DNA of 64,000 nucleotides from Kyrpidia spormannii. Lineage in GTDB: Bacteria > Bacillota > Bacilli > Kyrpidiales > Kyrpidiaceae. This document shows positions 1 to 7,760 of the stretch, piece by piece. The first letter of the stretch is position 1. Each line of letters begins with the position of its first letter. The position numbers were made by a program, and so were the translations under genes. A model generated the notes under the pieces. That model did not search any database. It saw nothing but the letters and a program-made list of their open reading frames with translations, and was not told the origin of the DNA. The DNA lies in contig NZ_CP024955.1 in NCBI RefSeq assembly GCF_002804065.1, positions 1,488,001 to 1,552,000 of the forward strand, written 5' to 3'.

Positions 1-682
1 CCGTGGCCCCACTAAAATACCCGACTAACAGCCAGTGTGCATCTCTTTTCCAAATTGTTACAAAGGACTGCCAGTAGCGGGTCGCAGACATGCCCTTTCG
101 AAGGGGAGGCTCTTTGACCGCCAGCCATAAACCGATCATGACGGGGATGGTCAAAATCGGAAATAACAGGAACGCCCCGTACCACAAGAGGCTGCCCACC
201 CAGGCTCCGAGAATGGGGCTCACCACTTTACCCAGTCCGTTGGACGCCTCATTGAGTCCAAGGGCCCGGCTCCGTTCCCCGCCTTGGAAGAGGTCGCTGA
301 CGAGGGCCATGGCGATGGGCGCGGTGCCGGCTGCACCGAACCCTTGAATGACCCGTCCGATGAGAATGACGAGAAACACCCGTTGGCCGATCCAAGCACC
401 GATGGCCGCCACGAGCCCTCCGAGGGCGTAGAGGCCGAGAGACGGGATAATAATCCATTTGCGCTTGAGCCGGTCGGAGAGAAAACCTGCCAGAGGAATA
501 ATGAGTCCCGCCGGGACGGAAAAGAGAGTTACCACCAAACTGGCCTGGAATTGGCTAATCCCCAAGACGGACTGCATTGTCGGTAAGATCGGGATCAACA
601 TCGAGTTCCCCAAAACCATAATGAAAGGGACTGAACTGATCGCCCACAGTGCTCCCGCCCCCGGGCTTCGCGATTCTGCCAC
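1..682 (-). CDS. MFS transporter, N-terminal part (cut by window start)
   Basis: Drug/metabolite:H+ antiporter-type major facilitator in the cell membrane; the visible 227 residues cover about the first six helices and the start of the central loop. The protein starts with GTG (V-AESRSPGAG) after a good ribosome site, AGAGAGGTG. Helix 1 (ALWAISSVPFIMVLGNSM) and the loop 2-3 signature GFLSDRLKRK are typical of MFS efflux pumps such as YfmO. It is divergent from the dehydrogenase gene; a perfect inverted repeat lies between them and may be its operator. The substrate cannot be read from this part. Confidence 0.85.
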   Translation of the reverse strand, partial: MAESRSPGAGALWAISSVPFIMVLGNSMLIPILPTMQSVLGISQFQASLVVTLFSVPAGLIIPLAGFLSDRLKRKWIIIPSLGLYALGGLVAAIGAWIGQRVFLVILIGRVIQGFGAAGTAPIAMALVSDLFQGGERSRALGLNEASNGLGKVVSPILGAWVGSLLWYGAFLLFPILTIPVMIGLWLAVKEPPLRKGMSATRYWQSFVTIWKRDAHWLLVGYFSGAT

Positions 683-737
683 CGAATTTCACCTCTCTCG
701 CGTGTCCTTGGGTAGTGTCGTCCCGCAGTGCTATGAA

Positions 738-758
738 TATGCGATAGACGTTCGCATA
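738..758. promoter_or_regulatory. Perfect 7-bp inverted repeat, probable operator
   Basis: Arms TATGCGA and TCGCATA are separated by 7 bases in the divergent intergenic region, 56 bases upstream of the MFS start codon. The size and symmetry fit a dimeric TetR- or MarR-type repressor, a common arrangement beside efflux pumps. No regulator gene is visible in the window. Confidence 0.45.
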
Positions 759-827
759 CCAAAGACGATGGGCGGGGATCAGCGGGGAATTCATGGGCGG
801 ATGGGGCCGGCGGACGAAAAAAGGATT

Positions 828-856
828 TTGCGGCCGACGCGGCGAACCGTTATAGT
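828..856 (+). promoter_or_regulatory. Sigma-A promoter of the dehydrogenase gene
   Basis: TTGCGG and TATAGT are separated by 17 bases; the -10 ends 33 bases before the ATG. Confidence 0.55.
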
Positions 857-889
857 CAGGGTGTGTGAATCGAACGAGGTGGGGCGGCG

Positions 890-2119
890 ATGGAGATACA
901 ACAGACACAAGATTGGATTCGGACGGCTCTCAGCCGTTTGGGGTACGGAGAGGCTATCGTTGAGCAATTGATTGAGCCGCAGCTCTGCCTGGCGGTACAG
1001 ATTCCGGTCACCATGGACAGCGGCGCCGTGCGCATCTTTTCCGCTTATCGGGTGCAGCACCACATGGCGGTGGGTCCCACCCAAGGCGGAGTTCGACTGC
1101 ATCCCGAGATCGGTCTCGAAGACGTGAAGGCGGAAGCCGCGATCATGACGGTGAAGTGCGGACTCGCCGCAGTTCCTTTTGGCGGCGCGAAGGGTGGGAT
1201 TGTCTGTGATCCCCGGGAGTTGTCCTTCCGAGAACTGGAACGGTTAGCCCGGGGATATGTCCGGGCCGTCAGCCAGACGGTGGGACAAGCGAAAGACATC
1301 CTCTCCGCAGATGGCTTTACCAATTCCCGGGTGATGGCCTGGATGGCCGATGAGTATAGCCGTCTGCGGGAGTCAGACGCCCGGGCGGTGATCACCGGGA
1401 AACCGGAAGTTCTCGGTGGCATCTCTGACCGGGAGAAGCTGTTATATCAAAGTGTCATGATCTTGATCCAGGAGGCGGTGCGGGATTCGGGTCGATCCAT
1501 GTCGGGTCTGAGGGTGATCCTTCGGGGGTTCGGGGAACTCGGCGCATACCTGGCCGGGGAGATTCACCGAAGCGGTGGCGTGGTTGTCGGCCTGTCGGAC
1601 AGATATGGTGCGCTGTACCAGGAGGAGGGCCTGGATGTCGAAACGCTGTTGGACCGCAGGGATTCTTTCGGCACCGTGACCCGGCTTTTTCGCACGCGAA
1701 TGGGTCACGACGAGATTTTAAACCATCCCCACGACCTGTTTATCGGCGCCACTGTCGCCCCTTCCCTGGGGGAAGAGGGGGCAAGGGCCCTGGGCGGTCG
1801 ATTGGTGTTTGAGGCTGTGCCCGGAGCGGTGGATCCTGGGGCGTATCCCATCCTGCGTCAAAAGGGGATTTTGACGATCCCGGGAGTTCTCAGTTCCCTC
1901 GGCCCGGTCATTTTGTCCTATTACGAGTGGGTGCAAAACCGGGAGGGATACCGCTTTGCTCCGGATCACCTGATTATGCTCCTACAAGAGCGCATGATCG
2001 ACTCTTACCATCGCCTAAAGGAGTCCCTTCCGGAGGCGAGCGGAGATCCTCGCTTGGCCACCTTCATGGTGGGCCTCAAGCCAACGGCCGAAGCGATTCG
2101 CATCCGGGGTTTACTCTAA
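890..2119 (+). CDS. Glu/Leu/Phe/Val dehydrogenase family protein (divergent glutamate dehydrogenase)
   Basis: A 409-residue cytosolic NAD(P)-dependent amino acid dehydrogenase homologue, at the place held by gudB in Bacillus. The substrate domain keeps TQGGVRLHP, the lysines of MTVKCGLAAVPFGGAKGG (K89, K101) and an aspartate at 141. The dinucleotide domain has GFGELG (213-218). Several usual signatures have drifted: the PAPDVNTN-like stretch reads ILSADGFTN, the usual EGANGP reads EAVPGAVDP, and the final NAGGV-like motif reads SSLGPVIL before SYYEWVQN. The fold is certain; activity and substrate (glutamate, leucine or other) are not. The start follows GAGGTGGGG. Confidence 0.85.
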   Translation: MEIQQTQDWIRTALSRLGYGEAIVEQLIEPQLCLAVQIPVTMDSGAVRIFSAYRVQHHMAVGPTQGGVRLHPEIGLEDVKAEAAIMTVKCGLAAVPFGGAKGGIVCDPRELSFRELERLARGYVRAVSQTVGQAKDILSADGFTNSRVMAWMADEYSRLRESDARAVITGKPEVLGGISDREKLLYQSVMILIQEAVRDSGRSMSGLRVILRGFGELGAYLAGEIHRSGGVVVGLSDRYGALYQEEGLDVETLLDRRDSFGTVTRLFRTRMGHDEILNHPHDLFIGATVAPSLGEEGARALGGRLVFEAVPGAVDPGAYPILRQKGILTIPGVLSSLGPVILSYYEWVQNREGYRFAPDHLIMLLQERMIDSYHRLKESLPEASGDPRLATFMVGLKPTAEAIRIRGLL

Positions 2120-2257
2120 CGATTCCGGTACGGGCACGCGGATCGACAAGGCCGCATAGCCCCAGGCGAGAGGGTATATACTGGGGGACAATGGACGGTA
2201 GTTTGGGGGCATATTATGAGCGGACACATGAGTGGACATCCACAAGGAGTGGAGCAT

Positions 2258-2425
2258 ATGCCGCTGCAGACACCCCGTCGCATCAAAGTGCACATTCGAT
2301 GTCGCCACTGCGGTGAAAGTTTCATCCTTCGAGGTTCACGGAAACGAAGCGGCGAAATCGATACGGGCTTTAAACGTTGTCTGTGCGACAACGATCGGGA
2401 TTTCGACATTGAAACGATCGACTGA
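2258..2425 (+). CDS. Small CxxC zinc-finger-like protein
   Basis: A 55-residue basic protein that I do not recognise by name. It holds CRHCGESFILRG and a later CLCDN, giving four cysteines that could bind one zinc ion. The start is chosen because AAGGAG lies 8 bases before this ATG; longer in-frame starts have no ribosome site. A terminator follows. It stands between the dehydrogenase and sleB. No function is claimed. Confidence 0.65.
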   Translation: MPLQTPRRIKVHIRCRHCGESFILRGSRKRSGEIDTGFKRCLCDNDRDFDIETID

Positions 2426-2446
2426 TCACGGGGGCGATCGACCGAG

Positions 2447-2475
2447 CGCCGGCTCTTCATGGGCCGGTGTTTTTT
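2447..2475 (+). terminator. Rho-independent terminator
   Basis: A 9-bp stem (CGCCGGCTC / GGGCCGGTG, with G-U pairs) and 5-base loop are followed by six T. It ends the small-protein transcript before sleB. Confidence 0.8.
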
Positions 2476-2483
2476 GTGCGCCT

Positions 2484-2515
2484 TGACATAAAAACCATTC
2501 TTCCCAGGCAGACTA
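2484..2515 (+). promoter_or_regulatory. Possible sigma-G promoter of sleB
   Basis: TGACATA, 18 bases, then CAGACTA resembles the forespore sigma-G pattern (TGMATA...CATACTA). sleB-ypeB is a known sigma-G operon in Bacillus subtilis. The -35 also contains TTGACA, but no sigma-A -10 stands at the right distance. Confidence 0.4.
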
Positions 2516-2548
2516 GAACCGACTTTTGAGGGGAAGGTGTGGGCACTT

Positions 2549-3274
2549 ATGGCAAGGCCGAGTCAGAGCGCCAGATGGCTAATGCATCTCATCCTCTCGG
2601 CAGTGGTGGCGTGGTCATTGCTGGCCCCCGGAACTGCAGTATGGGCGATGTCGGATAAGACTTTGATGAAAGGCAGCCGGGGAGAAGACGTCTACGAATT
2701 ACAGGATCGCTTAAAATTCCTGGGACTTTATCGCGGTGCCGTAGACGGTGTTTTCGGCTGGAACACCTATTGGTCAGTCCGTTCGTTTCAGAGCGGTCAC
2801 GGATTCTCCGCTACCGGCCAAGTGGATGATCGTACGCGCCGGGCTTTGCTGGAAGCGACAAAAGCGTACAAACCCCGGCATCACAGTAGCACCCACGTGG
2901 CAGGCGGGATGGGCAAATTCTCGGCTAACGACATTAAACTGATGGCCAACGCCGTTTACGGAGAGGCTCGGGGTGAGCCTCTCATCGGCCAGGTTGCGGT
3001 GGCTGCGGTCATCCTGAACCGATTGGATGATCCGCGATTTCCGAAGAGCATCCCCGCGATCATTTTTCAACCTGGCGCTTTTACCGCTGTGTCGGACGGC
3101 CAAATCTGGCTGACGCCCAAGCCCGAAGCGAGAAAAGCCGTCATGGATGCCATTCAAGGATGGGATCCCACTGACGGAGCGGTGTATTACTTTAACCCTG
3201 CGACGGCGACGTCAAAATGGATTTGGTCCAGGCCTCAAATTAAAAAGATCGGGAAACACATCTTCTGCCGGTAA
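2549..3274 (+). CDS. sleB: Spore cortex-lytic enzyme SleB
   Basis: Lytic transglycosylase that degrades muramic-lactam-containing cortex peptidoglycan during germination; made in the forespore and exported to the inner membrane/cortex. It is 241 residues: signal peptide (about 1-33, ending AVWA), peptidoglycan-binding domain (about 40-100, LKFLGLYRGAVDGVFG), linker, and SleB hydrolase domain (about 125-241) with AVYGEARGE, whose Glu139 is the expected catalytic residue. The ATG is placed about 11 bases after GGGGAAGG; a GTG four codons earlier overlaps that site. ypeB follows directly, as in Bacillus, where the two proteins depend on each other for stability. Confidence 0.95.
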   Translation: MARPSQSARWLMHLILSAVVAWSLLAPGTAVWAMSDKTLMKGSRGEDVYELQDRLKFLGLYRGAVDGVFGWNTYWSVRSFQSGHGFSATGQVDDRTRRALLEATKAYKPRHHSSTHVAGGMGKFSANDIKLMANAVYGEARGEPLIGQVAVAAVILNRLDDPRFPKSIPAIIFQPGAFTAVSDGQIWLTPKPEARKAVMDAIQGWDPTDGAVYYFNPATATSKWIWSRPQIKKIGKHIFCR

Positions 3275-3301
3275 GGCGTGGTCAGAGGAGGTCGAAACAC
3301 G

Positions 3302-4657
3302 ATGTACACGCGCGTGGCTGCAGTCCTGACGCCAATCCTCGCCGTGGCCCTCGTCGTCACCGGGTTTTGGGGATACCGGGAACACCGCCAAAAACAAGCG
3401 GTGCTCCTGAAAGCCGAAAACCAGTATCAGCGGGCTTTTCATGATTTGACGACCCACGTTGACCAACTGCAAGATGAGTTGGGCAAAGCGATGGCGATCA
3501 ACAGTGTCCGCCAACAGACACCTTGCATGACGAACATTTGGCGCCTCGCTTTCGCGGCTCAGTCGGACGTCGGTCAGTTGCCTCTCACCTTAATGCCCTT
3601 TCACAAGACCCAGGAGTTCCTGAACAATATCGGCCAGTTCAGCTATCGGTTGGGTGTGAAGGATCCGCAAAAGCCCCTGGGGGCCGAAGATTGGGCGACG
3701 CTGAAAAATCTCTATGGCCAAGCGGCACAGGTGGAAACGGACCTGCGCCAGGTTCAAAGTAACGTGTTAAGCCACAACCTTCGTTGGATGGATGCGGAAA
3801 TGGCCATATCCGACACCCAGAAAAAGGGCGATAACCAGATCATCGACGGATTTCAAAAATTAGAGAAGCAGGTGACAGAGTTCCCGGAGGTCTCCTTTGG
3901 CCCGACCAACCGGACACTGGAATCGCGCATACAGGAACAACCGATGCAAGCCCTTGGCCCTGCAGCTAGTCCGCAACAAGTCGCTGCGAAAGTGAAGCAG
4001 TTCTTAGGCTTGGCGGGTAAAGAGACGGTCAAGGTCCAGGAAAACGGCAAAGGCAACCCCACTCCCAGTTATAGTGTGACCGTCCAGGACGGTCAGGCGA
4101 GTCACATGTTCTTGGACGTCACCAAACAGGGTGGCCATGTTCTGTGGTACATGAATGATCGGGCAGTGAACGGGGAGAAGGTGGATTTGTCCACGGGGGC
4201 TGCGGGAGCGGCCAGTTGGCTTCGGGCCCACGGGTACCCGGTGATGGAGATGATCCAAGCGGACCAGACGGACAATGTTGGGGTTTATGAGTTTATTCCG
4301 GTGGAGCGCGGGGTTCGTTTGTATCCCGATAAGGTGACCGTGAAGGTCGCTCTGGACAACGGCGAGGTGATCGGCTTGTCCGCCAAAGATTATGTCTATC
4401 ACCACCGTCCTCGAAACCTTCCGGTACCGACCTTATCCTTGGCCCAGGCTCAACAACGGTTGAGTCCCCATGTTACCGTGCATGAACATCATTTGGCTTT
4501 GATTCCAAATGATGAAAAGCAAGAGGTTTTGGCCTACGAATTCCTAGGTACCATCGATCGGGACACCTATCGCATCTACATCAACGCTCAGAACGGAGAT
4601 GAAGAAGGGGTAGAAAAAATGCGCCGGGAGCCGTCTGGAACGGCTCAGAGTTGGTAG
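3302..4657 (+). CDS. ypeB: Germination protein YpeB
   Basis: Membrane-anchored spore protein needed for SleB to accumulate and stay inactive in the dormant spore. It has 451 residues, near the Bacillus length: N-terminal transmembrane segment (about 6-23), an alpha-helical central region, and C-terminal PepSY-type repeats (for example GPAASPQQVAAKVKQFLG and LSLAQAQQRLSPHV). The ATG is chosen because AGAGGAGG precedes it; it is 27 bases from the sleB stop, so the two are co-transcribed. It converges on cwlD. Confidence 0.93.
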   Translation: MYTRVAAVLTPILAVALVVTGFWGYREHRQKQAVLLKAENQYQRAFHDLTTHVDQLQDELGKAMAINSVRQQTPCMTNIWRLAFAAQSDVGQLPLTLMPFHKTQEFLNNIGQFSYRLGVKDPQKPLGAEDWATLKNLYGQAAQVETDLRQVQSNVLSHNLRWMDAEMAISDTQKKGDNQIIDGFQKLEKQVTEFPEVSFGPTNRTLESRIQEQPMQALGPAASPQQVAAKVKQFLGLAGKETVKVQENGKGNPTPSYSVTVQDGQASHMFLDVTKQGGHVLWYMNDRAVNGEKVDLSTGAAGAASWLRAHGYPVMEMIQADQTDNVGVYEFIPVERGVRLYPDKVTVKVALDNGEVIGLSAKDYVYHHRPRNLPVPTLSLAQAQQRLSPHVTVHEHHLALIPNDEKQEVLAYEFLGTIDRDTYRIYINAQNGDEEGVEKMRREPSGTAQSW

Positions 4658-4683
4658 TTTCGGGGAGGACGAAGCCGCCCCGG

Positions 4684-5418
4684 TCACGAAGTTCCGGACC
4701 AGCTGTTCAAAAAGTGGGTCAGGCCCGCGGCCACGGCCTCGGCCACTTGGCGTTGGTAAGCGGGGTTGACCAGTTTCACCCGGTCCGAGGGGATGAGCAG
4801 ATACCCCGCCTCCACAATGACGGCGGGCATGGTCAGATGTTGTAAAAGGTAGTAAGCGGATCCATCGTGGGCTTCCCGAAGGGACATCCCTGGGATCTTC
4901 CGAAGCTCGGTCTGGATGGCCTGGGCCAGGGTCTTCGACCCGGTTAGAGAGGGATTAAAAAAGGTCTCTGCTCCGCCCCGGGTGGCTTCGGGTGAACTGT
5001 TGCAATGGATGCTGATAAACGCCACCGCTCGGTGAGCTTCGGCCAAAGCAATCCGGGCGTCGAGGTCCGTGCGTTTAGCGTTGCGGCCTCGTTGTCCCGG
5101 AAGGGCATAGTCCCGATCGTCTGTGCGCGTCAGAAGGACAGTGTACCCTCGGGTCCTCAGGGAAGCGGCCAGGGTCTGAGAGATTTGAAGGGTGATGTCC
5201 TTTTCAGAGATTCCCGAGTCGGTCTCCACCCCGGGGTCGTAACCGCCGTGTCCCGGATCGATGACCACGACGGGAGTGGGCCACCAGGCGGGGGCGCCAA
5301 TGGGCAGGCCGGCCGCCGGAAGCAGGAGAAGGGCGCACAGAAGCAGCAGGGCGACGGCGGCGGCCCAGCGCCTCCACGGCGGACGAATCACGATCAAAGT
5401 CGCTCTTCTCTTTCTCAC
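4684..5418 (-). CDS. cwlD: N-acetylmuramoyl-L-alanine amidase CwlD
   Basis: Zinc amidase that strips peptides from muramic acid in spore cortex so that muramic delta-lactam can form, the mark recognised by SleB. It is 244 residues with an N-terminal membrane anchor (about 18-36) and one Amidase_3 domain. The zinc ligands are visible: His57 in DPGHGG, Glu72 in SEKD and His138 in SIHCN; catalytic Glu203 is in VEAGY. GTG start. In Bacillus subtilis cwlD lies elsewhere; here it converges on ypeB, 26 bases away, so three cortex genes sit together. Confidence 0.93.
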   Translation of the reverse strand: MRKRRATLIVIRPPWRRWAAAVALLLLCALLLLPAAGLPIGAPAWWPTPVVVIDPGHGGYDPGVETDSGISEKDITLQISQTLAASLRTRGYTVLLTRTDDRDYALPGQRGRNAKRTDLDARIALAEAHRAVAFISIHCNSSPEATRGGAETFFNPSLTGSKTLAQAIQTELRKIPGMSLREAHDGSAYYLLQHLTMPAVIVEAGYLLIPSDRVKLVNPAYQRQVAEAVAAGLTHFLNSWSGTS

Positions 5419-5544
5419 TGCACGTCATCCCCGTCCTCATCCATGTTCTCCCCCATGTCTATGCGAGGGCAGAACTCAGCATGCGCGAAGTGGGGCATGG
5501 ATGGGACAGGATTGGCGTAAGCTGGAGGAAGAGGAGGCGAAGGA

Positions 5545-6033
5545 ATGCGCCGGGTGGAACGGAACGAGAATCCTTTGGCACATCTTGTTGAAAAAAGTGC
5601 GGAATGGACGTTTCGGATGGCAGTCTTCGGGCTGTTCGCCCTTACCGCGGTCCAGGCGCTGCTGTTAGTGCCCCAGGCCAGGGCCGTTTTGGTACCGGTG
5701 GAACGGCTAGAGGGAGTGCCGGTACAAGGGATGCCCCCCGTTCAACAAGCGCAGATTTCGTTGAGTCTGGAGGGGGCCAATGCTTGGCCAGGGGCCTATG
5801 TGACGGTGGATGGGAAACCGGTGGAAGCCTTCGGCCAGGCCCAGGTATGGCTCGCCGTTCGAGAAGGCGACACGGTGCAGGTGGATGCCACGAAGGCCCA
5901 AGGCAGCCGCAGGATTCTGATCGACCACGAATCCCCCAGTCTGCTGACTCCAGTCGCAGGACTGGAATGGGATGTCGACGGAGGAAAAAAATCTCCCGCC
6001 GTTCAGGTCCATTTTATCGCCATAAACCCCTAA
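5545..6033 (+). CDS. Membrane-anchored hypothetical protein
   Basis: A 162-residue protein I do not recognise. A cytosolic N-terminus is followed by one membrane helix (about 25-43) and an extracellular, beta-rich domain of about 115 residues (SLEGANAWPGAYVTVDGKPV) resembling small Ig-like or PEGA-type folds by pattern only. The start follows GAGGAGGCGAAGGA. It occupies the place of ypfA/ypfB upstream of cmk but shows no evident similarity to them. Confidence 0.7.
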   Translation: MRRVERNENPLAHLVEKSAEWTFRMAVFGLFALTAVQALLLVPQARAVLVPVERLEGVPVQGMPPVQQAQISLSLEGANAWPGAYVTVDGKPVEAFGQAQVWLAVREGDTVQVDATKAQGSRRILIDHESPSLLTPVAGLEWDVDGGKKSPAVQVHFIAINP

Positions 6034-6053
6034 GATTCGACAGAATCCGTCCC

Positions 6054-6083
6054 TTGCGCCGTTTTAGAGGGTTGTGGTACTAT
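6054..6083 (+). promoter_or_regulatory. Likely sigma-A promoter upstream of cmk
   Basis: TTGCGC and TACTAT are separated by 18 bases. It begins a leader of about 180 bases that contains a terminator-like hairpin before cmk. Confidence 0.45.
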
Positions 6084-6207
6084 GTTCCTAGATCGACACA
6101 GATAAAGATGCGCCGATGTCCGACAACGTGAAGTCACAGGATTGCGTGATGGATGCGACGGTGAGCGACCTCTCTTTTCCCTGGCCTGAATAGATCTGCA
6201 CGTAGGA

Positions 6208-6233
6208 AAAGCGGGCTCTTGCCTGCTTTTTAT
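6208..6233 (+). terminator. Hairpin terminator inside the cmk leader
   Basis: AAAGCGGGC and GCCTGCTTT form a 9-bp stem (one G-U) around TCTT, with a T run at its 3' edge. It lies about 130 bases after the proposed start of transcription and 40 bases before cmk, so it would either end a small RNA or attenuate cmk. Confidence 0.55.
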
Positions 6234-6272
6234 ATGTTTGGCCATGATGGAGCACGGTGAGGGAGGGCGTGA

Positions 6273-6956
6273 ATGAAGGGATTGCGAGTAGCGATTGACG
6301 GTCCTGCCGGGGCCGGGAAAAGCACCATTGCGCGGCGAGTGGCCGAAGCGTTGGGCCTTCTGTATGTGGACACCGGGGCCATGTACCGGGGGATCACGTG
6401 GGTCGCCTTGCAAAAAGGCATCGATCCGGCGGATGCGGCCGCTTTGGCGAATCTGGCCAGGGATGTCCACGTGGAACTGCGTCCGGAGAAAGACGGGGTA
6501 CGGGTGTGGATCGATGGGCAAGATATAACGCCTTTTCTCCGGGATCCCCGGGTGAGCCGGGCGGTACCCGCAGTGTCCGGGGTGCCGGCTGTTCGGATGC
6601 GCATGATGGAGTTGCAGAAGGATTTGGCTCGCCGAGGCGGAGTGGTGATGGATGGAAGGGACATCGGGACGGTGATCATGCCCGATGCTGAAGTCAAGGT
6701 TTTCCTGACAGCGTCTTTGGAGGAACGGGCGAAGCGGCGTGTGAAGGAGCTTCGGGGATATGGTCACCGCATCGACCCTGATCAAGTCGGGCGGGAACTG
6801 GCAGAACGGGACCGGGCCGATGCAGCGAGGGAATTCTCGCCTTTGGTGAAGGCCCCGGATGCCCGGGTGATCGATACGACGGGGCGCGACGTGGAGAGTG
6901 TGGTGGAGGAAGTGCTGACCTTGTGCCGAACCCGTCTCCTAAAGGGGGAAGAGTAG
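6273..6956 (+). CDS. cmk: Cytidylate kinase
   Basis: Phosphorylates CMP and dCMP to the diphosphates with ATP, in the cytosol. The 227-residue length is normal. P-loop GPAGAGKST at 10-18; the TGAMYRGIT motif and MDGRDIGTV loop are those of bacterial CMP kinases. ATG follows GTGAGGGAGG. plsC begins 3 bases after the stop, so they are translated from one message, followed by the S1-domain gene as in Bacillus. Confidence 0.97.
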   Translation: MKGLRVAIDGPAGAGKSTIARRVAEALGLLYVDTGAMYRGITWVALQKGIDPADAAALANLARDVHVELRPEKDGVRVWIDGQDITPFLRDPRVSRAVPAVSGVPAVRMRMMELQKDLARRGGVVMDGRDIGTVIMPDAEVKVFLTASLEERAKRRVKELRGYGHRIDPDQVGRELAERDRADAAREFSPLVKAPDARVIDTTGRDVESVVEEVLTLCRTRLLKGEE

Positions 6957-6959
6957 CGG

Positions 6960-7583
6960 ATGGCAGATCGGGTATACCGTGTGGCGCGGGTGTTAATCCG
7001 GGAGCCTCTGCGGGTTGCATTTCCCCTCCAGGTCATGGGTCGGGAGCGGATACCGGAACGGGGTGGGGTGTTAATCTGCGCGAATCACGGCAGTAATTGG
7101 GACCCGGTGTTGTTGGGTCTGAGTGTCCTCCGTCCGATTCACTTTATGGCAAAGGAAGAGTTGTTTCGGATCCCGGGTCTTTCCTGGTTGATTCGGGGCT
7201 TGGGGGCTTTTCCTGTGCGCCGGGGTACGGCGGATCGCGCCGCCCTGAAGACAGCGGTTCATCTGGCCCGGGAGGAAGGTCGAGTGGTGGGATTATTCCC
7301 GGAAGGAACCCGGCGGCGGCCTGGACGGGAAGTTCACCCGATGCCCGGTGCGGGCATGGTCGCTTTGCGAAGCGGGGTACCGGTCATTCCCGTTCATATC
7401 GACGCCGACTACCGGTGGAGGTCGCCTGTCGTCGTTCGCATCGGCCTGCCCCTCGATTTGACACCGTGGGTCCACCTGCGGCTATCGTCTCGGGAGTATG
7501 CGGAGGTGGCCCGGGCGATCATGGACGCGGTCTACCGGTTGCCAGAAGAAGGCCCGCCTGTCACCAAGGTGGGGTCTGGGTAG
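6960..7583 (+). CDS. plsC: 1-acyl-sn-glycerol-3-phosphate acyltransferase
   Basis: Transfers the second acyl chain to lysophosphatidate at the membrane. 207 residues. The acyltransferase blocks are in order: NHGSNWDP (His43, Asp48; HX4D), PVRRG, then FPEGTRRRPG and a later PVIPV. Co-transcribed with cmk. PlsY, which supplies lysophosphatidate, is encoded about 4.5 kb downstream. Confidence 0.93.
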   Translation: MADRVYRVARVLIREPLRVAFPLQVMGRERIPERGGVLICANHGSNWDPVLLGLSVLRPIHFMAKEELFRIPGLSWLIRGLGAFPVRRGTADRAALKTAVHLAREEGRVVGLFPEGTRRRPGREVHPMPGAGMVALRSGVPVIPVHIDADYRWRSPVVVRIGLPLDLTPWVHLRLSSREYAEVARAIMDAVYRLPEEGPPVTKVGSG

Positions 7584-7760
7584 CCAAAACCCACCGTTTT
7601 GCATGGTTTTGATGCTGGGTAGTCATACTGAACATGAGCAAGAATTTGCCAGTCACGTGGACCCCGGAAAGTTGGAATAACCGGGTGAAGGATAGAGGGT
7701 TCTAACGTCCGGTTGGGGTTGACCAGGGTCGCTGTCTGAGGAACAGGGAGGTCTTTTCCT
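7584..7760. other. Leader region before the S1-domain gene
   Basis: 177 bases without a gene. No convincing promoter or terminator was recognised; a ribosome site (CAGGGAGG) precedes the next ATG. Confidence 0.4.

Noticed and set aside
4658-4683. Bidirectional terminator between ypeB and cwlD
   Set aside because: An 8-bp stem with one mismatch exists but no T run follows on either strand.
6116-6193. 25-codon frame in the cmk leader
   Set aside because: No ribosome site before its ATG and no run of one amino acid as in leader peptides; kept only as part of the leader finding.
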